In this document: piece by piece, positions 36,331 to 47,467 of the stretch
Layout: each line of letters opens with the position of its first letter
Numbering within the stretch: the stretch's first letter is position 1
Origin: Prostheceraeus crozeri
Lineage: Eukaryota > Platyhelminthes > Polycladida > Euryleptidae
Reading direction: 5' to 3'
Assembly: GCA_907163375.1 (NCBI GenBank)
Contig: CAJQUW010000947.1
Location: forward strand, 124,001 to 188,000
DNA: 64,000 nt
Program-made: the position numbers and the translations under genes
Notes under the pieces: model-generated
Told to the model about the DNA's origin: nothing
The model's input: only the letters and a program-made list of their open reading frames with translations
Databases searched by the model: none

Positions 36331-37749
36331 CAGTATTGGCCATGGCATTAGAAATTTTTAATTATCTTGCAAAAAAAGAGGGAAATCATCATTAAACCAA
36401 AATATGCACATGTATCATCGATTATTTGATTACAAAATATCAGAAAACAATGTGTAACACGAAAATCAAGGAGCATCAATACAGGAAAATCAATACTTCG
36501 TAGCGTGTCCTTTGTTTTTCAAAACTTTTTTGATACGGTTTGGCATTGAAAATACAAGGTCTTTGCACAGTTGGGTACTGATGTCAAGGCACCAAACAGA
36601 CTTTATCACTTCCTCAAGATAACTAAGGGATGTGATTTCAATCTTTGTTATTTTTTCCTTCATAATCGCCCACAAATTTTCAATCGGATTCAAGTCGGGT
36701 GAGTAACTCGGCCAATCAAGCACTTCGATCTGATTGGTGTTCAGCTACTCAGTCTCAGTTTTTGCTTTATGACATGGTGCGGAGTCGTGTTGAAATATCT
36801 CGCATGATAGGACATTCATCCAGAGAGGCACTTTGTCACACAGAACATTCTGGTATCGTTGAGAATTCATCATTTGACCTTTTGGGACAAAATAGAGACC
36901 ACCGCGGCCACCGTAGGAGAAACATTCCCAAACCATAATTTGTGGGCAATGCTTTACGGTCAGTGTTACAAATCGCGGATCGTAGGGATTTGATGCAGGA
37001 GGTCGACCGACAAGGCCCCGCACATTATTGAATTGTCTAAAAATACTCTCATCGGAAAATAGCACTTTTGCCCAGTCTTCCGATGTCCAATGAGCATATT
37101 TTCGGCAAAATTCAATACGGCGTTTCACAGCTGCCTTCGGCATCAAGGGCTTTTTCGACGCGATGCGAGACTGTAGCTTGAGATCAACCTGTAATCTTCT
37201 TCTGATGGTGCGTGTCGACACGTTGGAAAACGAAGGAAGCACAGCTTTGACTTTAGAAGATGCAATGAAAGGTTGACTATTCACCATCGCTTCAAAAGAG
37301 CATCATCTCGTCGGGTAGTTTTTCTATTCGGACCTTTGCGCTCTTTAGAAATCACTCCGTGGATAATGCGATTCACTATAGAGCAAGACAATAACAATCG
37401 ATCGGCGATGGCATTTTGTCGATAACCTTCTTCGTGTAAAATAAGAACTTGAGCTTTTAAAGTTGCGCTGATGTCAGCTTTCCTACCCATGTCAATGAGA
37501 ATTCGTCGATGTATCAGAATTTGTGACGCTTCACCTACTTAACACTACAGGTTGCATGAAAGAAAAATCTATAAATTACCATAGAAAGCTGACATTTCTT
37601 CTCAAATGAATCAGCATATGAATTTGAATAAAGAGCGTCATAGAAAGCCAACAGATTCAGACACTGAGAGTCATATTTAGATGTTAATGACCTTATATCT
37701 CTACCAAATTGTATTTTGCAGAAAATTTCTAATGCCATGGGCAATACTG
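36331..37749 (-). mobile_element. Tc1/mariner element, complete ends, 1,419 bp
   Basis: 29-bp TIRs begin cagtattggccatggc at 36,331 and, inverted, at 37,749, with two mismatches. A TA dinucleotide flanks each end (36,329-36,330 and 37,750-37,751), the Tc1/mariner target duplication. It ends 25 bp from the start of element 2. Confidence 0.95.
36490..37490 (-). pseudogene. Tc1-family transposase (DD34E), broken
   Basis: The minus-strand frames give the full Tc1 transposase order: an N-terminal helix-turn-helix (MGRKADISATLKAQVLIL, from 37,490), a second HTH with TIRRRLQ, the first catalytic Asp in VLFSDESIF, the second in FQHDSAPCHKA, and the Glu in WPSYSPDLNPIENLW. A frameshift lies near 37,281-37,287 and an in-frame TAG at about 36,742-36,744, where the family has Trp. 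With only two lesions the copy is recent but inactive. Confidence 0.9.
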
Positions 37750-37768
37750 TAGACGCAATTAAGAGGTT

Positions 37769-37774
37769 GACATG
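37769..37774. repeat. Target-site duplication of element 2, left (gacatg)
   Basis: Identical to 59,392-59,397. Confidence 0.85.
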
Positions 37775-38421
37775 AGTAGTAACCCCATCCCAAATTCAAG
37801 GACAAAATGTGAAATGCTGAGTCATCAGGCTGACTCAGCCCCCCCCTCTGGCAGGAAGGTGAGGGAGAGGGCCAAGGATGTGCTGGGTGGAATGGGTCCG
37901 ACAGGAGGAAACAGGTCCCTCCCCCCTCTGGAAGGAAGGAAGGAGTTTTCGGGTAAGGGATGGGAAGGAAGGTGATAGGAATGTGGGAAGGATAGAGTGT
38001 GGAAAGGGTGGATGTTGGTGGTTTTGGGATGAGAAAGGCTGGAATTCGGCATGAAGGAGGTCTCGGATGAGAAAACGGAGGCCAGATTCGGAATCTACGT
38101 GAAATGTTGGGTTAGGAAGGATGTTTCCAGAGTCATTGGAGAGAAAAAGTTCTGAACCCCCCCCCCTCGGCAGCGATCTTCCAACTTTGGTTGTAGACAT
38201 CGTACAAAGTCGTGCAATAGCTCGTTTGAAAGCTAAGTGTGAGAAAAATTCAGTGCAAAACATGGCTTGTTCGTATCTGCCTTCGTTTAGAGGTGAGATG
38301 TTATTGAAAATTTGGGACCTTGGCGAAAAAACGACAGAGTTAGAATGTTTATGAAAATCGCTCTAGCGGGTGAAGCAAGCCTCAGACGGGAAAACAGAGA
38401 CCAGATTTGGAATCAGCGTCA
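37775..38421 (+). repeat. Left TIR of element 2
   Basis: Inverted match to 58,269-59,391, but about 480 bp shorter because it has fewer of the 320-bp units. G/C-tracts lie at 37,837, 37,920, 38,157 and 38,446. Confidence 0.85.
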
Positions 38422-39336
38422 AATTTGTCACAAATAATCATTTGACCCCCCCCCCGGCATGGATTGCCGATTGCATATTCACAGGGTATATAAGAATGGG
38501 ATCGGGAGAGGAATTTTACTAAGTTGAGAAACTGACTACAGGTAAGTCGTTTCTCTTCAGTTCTGATATCGAACTTCTGACTTTCCATTGCTGATATCAG
38601 CTAAGGTGTCAGACTTATAGGTTAGTCACTATAGCATGACTGACCATTTGATGATAGTAGGCCGAAATCTTCAAACGGCTATAACTTTGCTTCTACAAGT
38701 CCTTTAGACTTGATTCAAAAAACATTCGACAGCTCTTGCTGTGCTGTAGGTGACAGACTACTTATATACGTTTTATGAGTAGTACTAAAATACTGAAAAG
38801 TTAAAATTCATATTTAATGATAATAATTAAAGCTTTTGAATAAAAAGCAGTTGTTTATGAGTCTCTGTGACTTGGGTCGTTTCCTCTTGTAAATAACTCC
38901 ACCGGTTTTCGTGTCAAAACTGGGGCCCGGATACCAACACAGTGATATGGCGCACGCTCTGTCCGATCGAGGTTGGATTTGTGGGTCGAGGCCTTGGAGC
39001 TGGGATAAGATCCCCTCTGAGTAATGCCTGTAACGGATTCAAGAGCTGAACACCCAAACGGTTGCTGACTTGCTATCAGGCCTTCTTCACCTAGCCTCAG
39101 GAACTCAGGGTTGGCAACGTCTATCGTTTGTCATTGTAACTTGGTAGAAATAGGATGGTTACTGCAAGCATTGACGTCAAACCTTTTCGCGTCATAGGGG
39201 AACCCTTCTTTGTGTTGGGAGTTGGTAACAGAAAGCACGGCGACTGCCGATACCCATACATGGTAAAACTGCTGTTGTCAAGTTAAAAGCATGGCCAAAT
39301 AAGGAAAGTCTGAATTATGGCTTTGTGCTCGCTGGG
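38422..39336. other. Element 2 leader region, non-coding
   Basis: Holds the TATA box at 38,487 with its leader exon and donor, and blocks shared in reverse with 1-190 and 650-790. No gene is seen. Confidence 0.5.
38487..38494 (+). promoter_or_regulatory. TATA box with short leader exon
   Basis: tatataag; about 48 bp downstream a donor (acag/gtaagtcg) at 38,542. It has the same design as the blocks at 39,337 and 42,267. Confidence 0.55.
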
Positions 39337-39344
39337 TATATAAA
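39337..39344 (+). promoter_or_regulatory. TATA box for the 39,585 gene
   Basis: tatataaa, then a leader and donor (aacg/gtgagt at 39,395). An acceptor (tttacag, ending 39,574) lies 10 bp before the ATG at 39,585. Confidence 0.6.
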
Positions 39345-39584
39345 CCGCGACTTTTCTCTAGTCTTCACTCCTGTTTCAAGTTGCAAGACGAACGGTGAGT
39401 GCTCTGACAAAGTTTGCTATCAAACTTTGGGATTTAGGATAAAGCTAGGAATCATACTCTTTAAATTTTATTCCAACGTTTGCTATCAAATAATTGATGA
39501 CTTAGTCTTTCAATGCATATCAGCAAGTAGTATCCTATAAACACTTGCTATCAAATTTTACTCTATCTTTACAGAATCTTTACA

Positions 39585-40885
39585 ATGACTAAGCAGTGTA
39601 ATGCAAGAATGCCTGTTGAGAAATGCAGCTGTGGCCGCATCGCACGAGGCAGCGACCTTAAAAAGCACCTGAAAGCTAAAGAGGTGGCGATGGGCCATGA
39701 GAGGAAAGTGATGTTGAGGCTGTGTGTGTCTTGTCGGGTATGTGCGATGGGGGATGAGGCAGAATTTATGAAGGCGCATTTGCAGTGTGAGAGTGGGAAC
39801 ATCGGAGAGAAGGGGTTCAAGACGTGGTTCGAGGGAGAGTTGTTGGAAAGGGAAGAGGTGAGGAAGGCGGTGGCAACGATTGAGGACGTGGTTGGGGAGA
39901 AAGTGGTGACGAAGGCGAGTGATGAGAGTTCGAGTGAGGAAGTTGAGTTGAGAGCGAAAATAAAGAAGGATGATGTTGATTTGGATGCGGTGATGGAAGA
40001 TTTGTTTGGGGATATCGGTGATCTGGAGGGGGAGGGTGAGGAAGTGGGGAAGCCGATGGCATCGTCATCGCCACGGCAGGAAGAGGGGTGTGATACGAAT
40101 GCATTTGTTAGGTTGAAGGATCGTGTGATGGGTTTGGAAAGTGTAAATAGAAAAGTTTTGAAGGAGAATGAAGAGTCGGTGGCGAAGGTTGAGGGGTATA
40201 GGGCAAGAGAGTATGAGAAAGAAGGAGAAGGAATGGATGGCGGAAAGGAGCGAGTTGATGAGGAAGGCAGGTTTGGTGGAGAGTTTACAGGCGAGTGTGT
40301 TGAGGAAGGATGAAGAGATAGAGCGGATGCGAAGCGTGGTGAAGGAAACAGAGGAAGTGAAGGGCGTGAACAAGAGGTTGGTGGCTGAAGTGGAGCGATT
40401 GCATGAGCGTGAGGAGTGTAGAAAAAGAAGAGTGTATGAAGTCCATCTTCCCCTCTTCGAAAATAATGTGTGCGGCGTACCGACAATAACGAGCGACCCC
40501 AATCAGACGCAGCAATGCTACGAGGGCGACGGAGTCCGATGTCTCTACATTAATATGGACTTCACTGGCGAGCTTGAGGACTTCGTCGTCCAAAAAATCC
40601 GGAAGAAAGTTCCCAGTAAGTTACTTCAACATGATCATTTCCTTACCGCATCTAATATCCTATTCTTTTCCTTTCAGAGTTTTTGCAGAAGTGAGAGTGT
40701 CGGTGGACGGAGAACGACCTATGGGCTCTTTTAAGTGCCAACCTTCTAATGCAGCTAAAGCGGTCCCAAGCCCGCCACATATCTACGGATATGGAATGCA
40801 GAGGGGAAGAATAAATGATGAATGGAATGAAGGGAGGACATTCATGCGCCACACGGAGCACATCACAGACTTCTCTCTTCGCTAG
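39585..40885 (+). CDS. Coiled-coil protein with N-terminal Cys-rich segment, unknown function (broken)
   Basis: The start codon at 39,585 follows a spliced leader. The first 60 residues hold Cys pairs (CSCGRIARGSDLKKH, then CVSCRVCAMG) that may bind zinc. Then come an acidic region (residues about 95-160) and a long Glu/Lys/Arg coiled coil. Coding character moves to another frame near 40,300 and continues to about 40,614, where a donor-like gtaagt and an acceptor ending at 40,677 suggest a small intron. A last exon-like frame ends at 40,885. I know no family. It is one of the first genes inside the left end of element 2. Confidence 0.45.
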
Positions 40886-40903
40886 TGAACAAGCTCTTGT
40901 CAG

Positions 40904-41390
40904 TGTCGTCAGAAGCTTTATCATGTCGTACAAAAGTTTTACTGCCACACAGGTTGATGTATAGTTAGAAAGTTTGATCATCAACGTTTTATTCGCAAGT
41001 CTAGTCAGAAACTTTATCATGTCGTACAAAAGTTTTATTGCAACACAGGTTGATGTATAGTTAGAAAGTTTGATCATCAACGTTTTATTTGTAAGTCTAG
41101 TCAGAAACTGTATCATGGTTTGCAAAGTTAGTGTAGTCAAGTAGTTTTACTGTGACACGCGTTTGTAAAAGTAAAGTTTGATCATTGACGTTGTATTCGT
41201 AAGTCGAGTCAGAAAGTGTATCATGGTTTGTAAAAGTTTTATTGCAACACAGGTTGATGTATAGTTAGAAAATTTGATCATGGCGTTTTATGAAACACAA
41301 GTGTTATGAAATGTAAGCGCTAGTGTAGTCAAATAATTTTACTACGACGCATGTTTGTGAAAGTAAAGTTTGATCATGACGTTGTATGAC
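40904..41390. repeat. About 100-bp tandem repeat, 4-5 diverged copies
   Basis: Each has tatcatg-tgtacaaaagttttact, then cacaggttgatgtatagtta and gtttgatcat. It lies between two convergent genes. Confidence 0.8.
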
Positions 41391-41675
41391 TGACCGAACT
41401 CACCACAGCACTATAAAGTTTCAGAAGGTTTTACTGCACAGTTTAGATTGTCTTGTAACTTACTTTCACAGTGTTAGAAAGTTTTATTGGACACAGCTGC
41501 CAACTGTTTCCCTATTAGAAAATTCAAACTTCATGACTGTTAGATTAGCTTCATCAGGTTTACTAAAAGCAGTTTTCTACTGCAATGAGACTGCGAGTTT
41601 AGAATGTTATATGAAAACAGTGTTCACCACAGCGCTAGAAAGTTTAGCACAACACAAGTGTCATGAAAAAATACT

Positions 41676-42128
41676 TTATTTGGTCTTTGATTTAACATCA
41701 TTGAAACCCACTTTACTAATAACAATGACAATATGCTTTATTTTATTCAGAAGCAAATGATTGCCGTAACCATGAAAGTTGTCCATACGAGAAATAATCT
41801 TCCGCATATGTCGTGTATAAAACTCAGAAGCATCAGTAACATATTCTTGTCCATAGGAACGAAATTGAAAGTCAACACTTTCCGCTACTTCACCTTCTGG
41901 AAAATGAGTATAATTGACATGTGCAATTAAGTGAGCCTTGATGAGACTGTCTTTGAAATAAGATATCAACTCCGTAAATATTTTTCGTGTGTAGTCTAAA
42001 CATGCTTCCAATTCTGTCTCCTCCCTTTGAAACTCAAGGATGTAATCTTGTATTAAGCCTCCGAAGCTCTCTTGATGAAAACGAATCGTGCAATCATCAT
42101 GTTTCAATGTATTGACTTCAGGTGCCAT
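41676..42128 (-). CDS. Unknown protein, family A member 3
   Basis: 150 codons. It shares a pattern with the frames at 50,537-50,983 and 57,930-58,280: a Cys-x-(I/L) start, QESFGGLIQDYILEFQREE, a Glu-rich helix, IAHVNY in place of VAYIEL, FRSYGQEYVTDASEFYTRHM and a long helix (KIISRMDNF). I do not recognise the family. It is likely helical and soluble. It faces the plus-strand leader at 42,267 head to head, so the two may share a control region. Confidence 0.55.
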   Translation of the reverse strand: MAPEVNTLKHDDCTIRFHQESFGGLIQDYILEFQREETELEACLDYTRKIFTELISYFKDSLIKAHLIAHVNYTHFPEGEVAESVDFQFRSYGQEYVTDASEFYTRHMRKIISRMDNFHGYGNHLLLNKIKHIVIVISKVGFNDVKSKTK

Positions 42129-42266
42129 GGTTGAGTCTATTGCTAAACATCATTTTGTTTAGGACGATTTCAATAGCGCGTTACAAATGTGCGTGCGCAC
42201 ATCGGGAACTCTAGCTCGTCTGTGATTGGACGAGAGGTCTGATCCATTCACTGCTTAGGAAAATCT

Positions 42267-42274
42267 TATAAAAG
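42267..42274 (+). promoter_or_regulatory. TATA box with spliced leader ahead of the polB region
   Basis: tataaaag, a leader to the donor at 42,316, an acceptor ending 42,568, a short exon to 42,596, and a second acceptor ending 42,714 just before the ATG at 42,723. Confidence 0.55.
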
Positions 42275-42722
42275 GCAGTGTATCAGCTCTGCTCTTCACA
42301 TTTATCCTTCACAAGGTGAGTGTCGGTGAGCTCCTGCTATCAGGTTGTTTTCATGTCGTCTCTTGCTATCTTGAGATTCGCTTCTGCTCATAAAACATAT
42401 CATCGCTGTAATACCTCCTTTACTCGAGCGTTCCTTCGGGACGGCGAGTACTGCCGTAGAGGGATTGCGTTGCACGGGTTGTTCGTCGTTTGTTAGACCG
42501 AAACCTCTGAGCCGTTACTCATGTTGGGCGTTCGACTTCATACTTAACGTGATGCTTTCTCTCGACAGGTCAGAGTACTTCAGCCATTCGACAAAGGTTA
42601 GTCTTTATGATATGGAGTAGAGTGAAATGTAATGCATTAGATGTCACTTCCATGATTGTTCCCATGAACAAAGTTGACTAGACAAATATAGCGACTTTTA
42701 TCTTTCCTTTTCAGTGATCGAA

Positions 42723-43324
42723 ATGTGCAAAGCTATCAATTCGTCTGCAAAGTCCGAAATGGAATTTATGAAAATCGAAAATTACTGCATTGCTGCCGAG
42801 ATGGAAAAGGCCACCATTGAGCAATGTAAGTTTTTGTGTGATGGAGTAAGGATGAGGTGCAGGTTGTGCTAATAAAACTCTTTAACTAACGCCATTACGT
42901 TTGCATGTGTGTTGAACGCAGGAATTAATTTTCATAAACCTCTAAATAACACCATGAGGGTAGGAATCTTGTCCTTATTAATTTTCAACGAAAATCAAGA
43001 CCCCTAACTTCTCCCCACTCCGTGATTTTCAAAACCGAAACTAACATTTCGAAAAATTCATTGTGATGTGTTTAGGGGAAATCTCTCACCACCCTCTCTT
43101 CTTCCGTTTCAGTGCATGAATGTATTCGAAATGGGGAACCCGTCCCTGAAGGAGCAATCGGGCAAGCTTACGAGCGGCTCGGAAAGTGTAAGTATCCTCA
43201 CCTATGAGAGTTGGAATGTCATGTTTTAGCACTTCTGTATTCGTATAGCTTGCTCTCCATCATTGTTGTCTCCGCAACCTCTAATCTCATCTCTTTTTCC
43301 TCTCTACAGATTTAGCCAAGAAGT
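42723..43324 (+). CDS. Small intron-containing gene or first exons of polB
   Basis: Exon-like blocks 42,723-42,825 and 43,113-43,197 and one starting at 43,310 are each bordered by good consensus sites (caat/gtaagt, ccgtttcag, aagt/gtaagt, ctctctacag). The first reads MCKAINSSAKSEMEFMKIEN and the second HECIRNGEPVPEGAIGQAYE; both are helical and charged. I do not recognise the product. It could be a small protein of its own or the spliced start of the polymerase gene. Confidence 0.45.
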
Positions 43325-43326
43325 AG

Positions 43327-46300
43327 AAGTGGGAAGAAGCCGCGAGGCGGAAATACCGCAAGGAATTTCCAGCCCTACCTTCCCACCCATCTACCTCCGC
43401 CCAAGGTGCGACCCCTCTCTCGAGCTCGGGCATTGTCATCGCTCCACCTCCACCGCCTGCTCCACTCCCTGCACCCGTCCCTGTTCCAGTCCCTGCTCCT
43501 CGTCACCACGTCCCTGGCTTTTCCTGTTCTTCGTGTCAGAAGACCTTTCCTGCAGAGTTTGTTCTTTCTTCACACACACTCTGTCACACTCATCCCACTG
43601 AGCTTTACACTGACAACAACGTCACTCTAAGGCTGAGCAAGTTTTCCCTTGAGAGGCTCGTTCGCGATTATCAGTTAGAAAGCTCTGAAGCTGTGCAGGA
43701 CATTCATCCTTTCTTGATGAATAATGTAGGCTTAATTCATCAAATGTTGGCGAGCTTAGATAGATTTTTGTACTCAAAGGCATGTTCTATCTCACTGCTC
43801 GTTTCAATAAGGTAGACAGTAGCACGGGAGAAGTAGAGTCCACTGTGACCATTAGGATAGCCTCCTGTGCTGCTGATCTCATAGGTGATGTAAACGAGTG
43901 GATAGAGAGACATGCGACCTATCTCGTCAGCAATTTAAATAAATTTAATGAAAAAGACAGCGGTCTGGTCTTTGATGGGATAGAGAAGGTAGACATTAAA
44001 ATTAATCTTTTAGAAAATTTACAAGGGAGCGGTTGTTTCACTCTCCCCAAAGCACTGGCTGACAAAAAAGCTGTCATCAATGTAGAGTGTCAGTCCCAGT
44101 GTTTCAAGTATGCCGTCCTCTCCATTCTTCACTACAATGATATAAGGGTACATCGTGAACGAATCAATGAGCTTAAGTTTGACGGGTTAGATGTCAACAC
44201 ATTAGATTTTAAAGGCATCACCCAATTTGAAAAATTGAATAACATTAACATTGTCATCCATCTCTGGGAAAAAGGTCTGAAGGGCGTTAGGTATAACAAC
44301 CGCCAAAGTAACTTCGACCGGGTTGTCAATCTCCTCCTAGTCTATAGCGACAACCACCCAGAATGGCATTACTGTGGCATTCCCAAAATTTCTAGATTGT
44401 ATCGCCACCAGCAAAGTTATGATGACAAACATTATTACTGTGATCGCTGCACACGGCGTTTCATATCAAAAGCATTTTTTGAAGAGCATTACGAGTGGTG
44501 CTCTCGGGGTAAACTGCAAATGGAAGTCATGCCCAAAGATAAATTTTATAGGTATGAGGAAAGCGGCAATGAGGTCAGTCCCATATGTACCATCTATGCG
44601 GACATTGAATGTTACATTGAACAAGACCTAAGTCATGAGCCAGCAGCCATTGCCTGCTATGAAGTCTGGCATCCATATTATAGGAATCAAAATAAAATGC
44701 ATGTGTGGCAAGGCGAGGAGTGCGTTGAAAACTTCCTCAACTTTTTAGATAGGAAAGCCCGTTTTCATCAACGCTATCCAACGGAGCTGACTAGGAAACC
44801 CATGTGCTTCACAGAAGCCGATAAAATCAAGTTTGATAGGACCACGGAATGTCCCCGCTGCTGTTCATCCTTTGATGATCAGCAACATAAGAAAGTGAGG
44901 GACCATTGCCATCTCAGTGGTAAATTTAGGTCTGCCTTATGCAGTAAATGCAATATGAAACTTAGGCTCAAACGGCGAACGCTCCCCGTCATCCTTCATA
45001 ACTACAAATGTTATGATGCTCAAATCATCATTCGCCATGGATTCGGTAAAATGAAATCCTGGTCATCCAAAGTGATTGCACAAAGTAAGGAAAAATTTAT
45101 GTGCATCACTGCTAAAGTCCAAGTCGATAAGACGAAGGAGGGGAAGCCTGTCTACTATGACATAAAGTTTCTAGACAGTTTCCAGTTCATGTCTTCTCCT
45201 TAGCCGCGTTGGCTAATAATTTAGAAACACTTCCCCTCACTCAACATTTAAAGAAAGACTATCCCAACGTAAGTGACAGTCTCATGCGACGGAAAGGGGT
45301 GTTTCCTTGTAGTTATTTTAGTTCAATGGATACATTGAAAGAAACATCCCTTCCGTCCATCGATAAATTTAAAAATGATTTGACGGGTGAGGACTGTTTG
45401 CTGGATGATTATAGGCATGCAGAGCAAGCATGGTTAGAATTTAGGTACCGCACGTTTGGTGAGTACATGCTTGCCTACTTAAAATTAGACGTCTATCTGT
45501 TGGCTGACGTGTTTGAGACTTTTAGGAAAGTCACATTAGAACAGGACGCCTTAGACCCCGTCCATTTTGGTAGTCTACCGGGTCTGTCCTATCAGTCAGC
45601 CTTCAAGATGACGAAAGAGAGCATTCATTTACTGCAAGATGCAGAAATGTACACGTTGTTTGAACGTGGTATTAGGGGTGGCTTGACATTTGTTAACAAA
45701 CATGTTGTCAACAGCACCCAAGACATAGGATCGACCACGCATTTAATGTACATAGACCAAAATAATTTGTATGGGAGTGCACTCTCCAAGCCTTTGCCAC
45801 AGTCTGACTTCCAATGGGTAGAGCCCCATGACATTGAGCACTTCTCCAATCCAGCACACATCATGGCACTTGGAGATGAGGCCGACATAGGTTATTTATT
45901 TGAAGTCGACCTCATCTATCCAGACTGCATTAAGAATAGGACCGTTGATTTTCCTCTCACACCCGAATCTGGCATAGTCAGTCCAGATATGTTCTCTCCC
46001 TAAGCAGTATGAGGAGGAAAATGACTTAAAGTATAAAGCCACTAGGAAGTTGTTGCTCACCCAATTGAACAAGCAGCATTACATCGTGCACTATTCCATC
46101 CTCAAATTCTATCTAGGTATGGGGATGCAACTTGATAAAGTCCATCGCGCTATCCAGTTTAGGCAGAAGCCCTTTCTAAAACCTTATATAGAATTTAATA
46201 GCAAGAAACGGGCTGAATCCAAGAATCCTTTCGAAAAGGACTTTAAATTTAAGAATAATGCCCTCTTTGGTAAAACTATAGACGATGTAAGAAAGCGCAT

Positions 46301-47000
46301 GGACTATCGCATCGTAACTGATCCGGAAGCGAGTATCAAGTTATGTCGCTCGCCGTTGTTTTGCCACCATGATGTCATTTCCGAAGACATCACTGGTTTT
46401 AAAATGTTAAAATCTAAACTAGAACTTTGTAAGCCCATTTATGTCGGTCGAGCTGTCTTGGATCACTCCAAGTTAGAAATGTATAAGTTATTTTACCACA
46501 CTTTTAAGACATGTCCACTTCTCCAACGTGTGGAATTAGTAGGAGGTGATACAGACAGCTTCTTCCTAGCTTTGACAACCACGAGCCAAGTCAAGCAGGA
46601 AGATATTTTAAAATATTTAGCACCCAAGTTTGATAGTTCCAACTATCCCACTGACCATCCGCTTTACTCTACCTCAAATAAAGCGATGCTTGGCTGCTTC
46701 AAGGATGAGTGTGCCGGAAAACAGATAGAGGAGATGATCTTGCTTCGCCCCAAGATGTACTCCATGAAGCTAAAATCCTCAGAGCTTTCTATAAAACGGG
46801 CGAAAGGCATCTCGAAGTCAATCGTTAGAAATATGACACATAGGGACTATCAAGATGCCTTAGATTCTCTTAAAATTAAAAAAGTAGAAATGACCATTTT
46901 AAAATCACAGTCGTATCAAGTCAGAACAACGACGTTTAGGAAACGAGGTCTCTCAGCTTGGGAAGACAAGCGATGCTGGATGAGTCCTAACCACTCACTA
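43327..47000 (+). pseudogene. Protein-primed family B DNA polymerase of element 2, broken
   Basis: Coding sequence begins with a Pro-rich region and a C2H2 finger (FSCSSCQKTF). It then shows a second finger (YYCDRCTRRF), Exo I IYADIECY, an endonuclease VII-like zinc module (CPRCCSSF, then VRDHCHLSGKFRSALCSKCN), Exo III YMLAYLKLDVYLLAD, motif A MYIDQNNLYGSAL, motif B NNALFGKT and motif C GGDTDSFFLAL. The motif order and the DxNNLYG form are those of animal Polinton polymerases. It is spread over several frames with about three breaks, so it is a fossil. A MITE at 47,001 forms the present end of its last frame. Confidence 0.85.
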
Positions 47001-47467
47001 CACTAGACGAAATGACTTACTTAATCTTACTAAGGAAATCTTACAAGTTCTGACCAGAAAGTACCAGTCGTGCTAAGTCTTATTAGCAAATCTGATCAGA
47101 TCTGATAAGATCTTATTTGTGATTTTTAGAAATCTTTTGAGTAGAAAAAAGTCTTATATTTTGCGTTTTGTCTACACATATTCAGTGCACTGATGTTCCA
47201 GCAAGATCATTTAACAACTATAACCATTGATATCGTCTGATCTTCGCACTGAAATCGGACTTTAAGTTTAAAATTTCAGTTCACTTTTTTAATTTCAATT
47301 ATCAGCTGGTAAGATCTGAAAAGATCTTATTTTGCAAAATATAAGACTTAGTAAGTCTGGTGCTTTCTGGTCAGGAAATGTAAGATCTTACATAAAATAA
47401 GTTCTGATCAGACTTTGCAAGAATCTGATCAGACTTAATAAGACTTAGCAAGTCATTTCGCCTAGTG
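47001..47467. mobile_element. CACTA-like MITE, 467 bp
   Basis: Ends cactagacgaaatgactt and, inverted, cactaggcgaaatgactt. The inner part is rich in short inverted repeats (gatctgataagatctta, aagtcttatt). It has no coding capacity and is inserted at the 3' end of the polB pseudogene. ta flanks both sides. Confidence 0.8.

Noticed and set aside
37825-38354. Overlapping frames up to 142 codons
   Set aside because: Same TIR units as above, read in several frames at once; G-tract-driven Pro/Gly peptides.
39569-40502. 305-codon Ser/Pro-rich frame on the minus strand
   Set aside because: Exact antisense of the Glu/Lys-rich coiled-coil gene at 39,585; the Ser/Pro/Leu bias is what the reverse of that codon use gives.
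43263-43630. Cys/Ser/Pro-rich frames before polB
   Set aside because: Alternative frames of the proline-rich and C2H2 region of the polymerase gene; the frame with the C2H2 finger is the sensible one.
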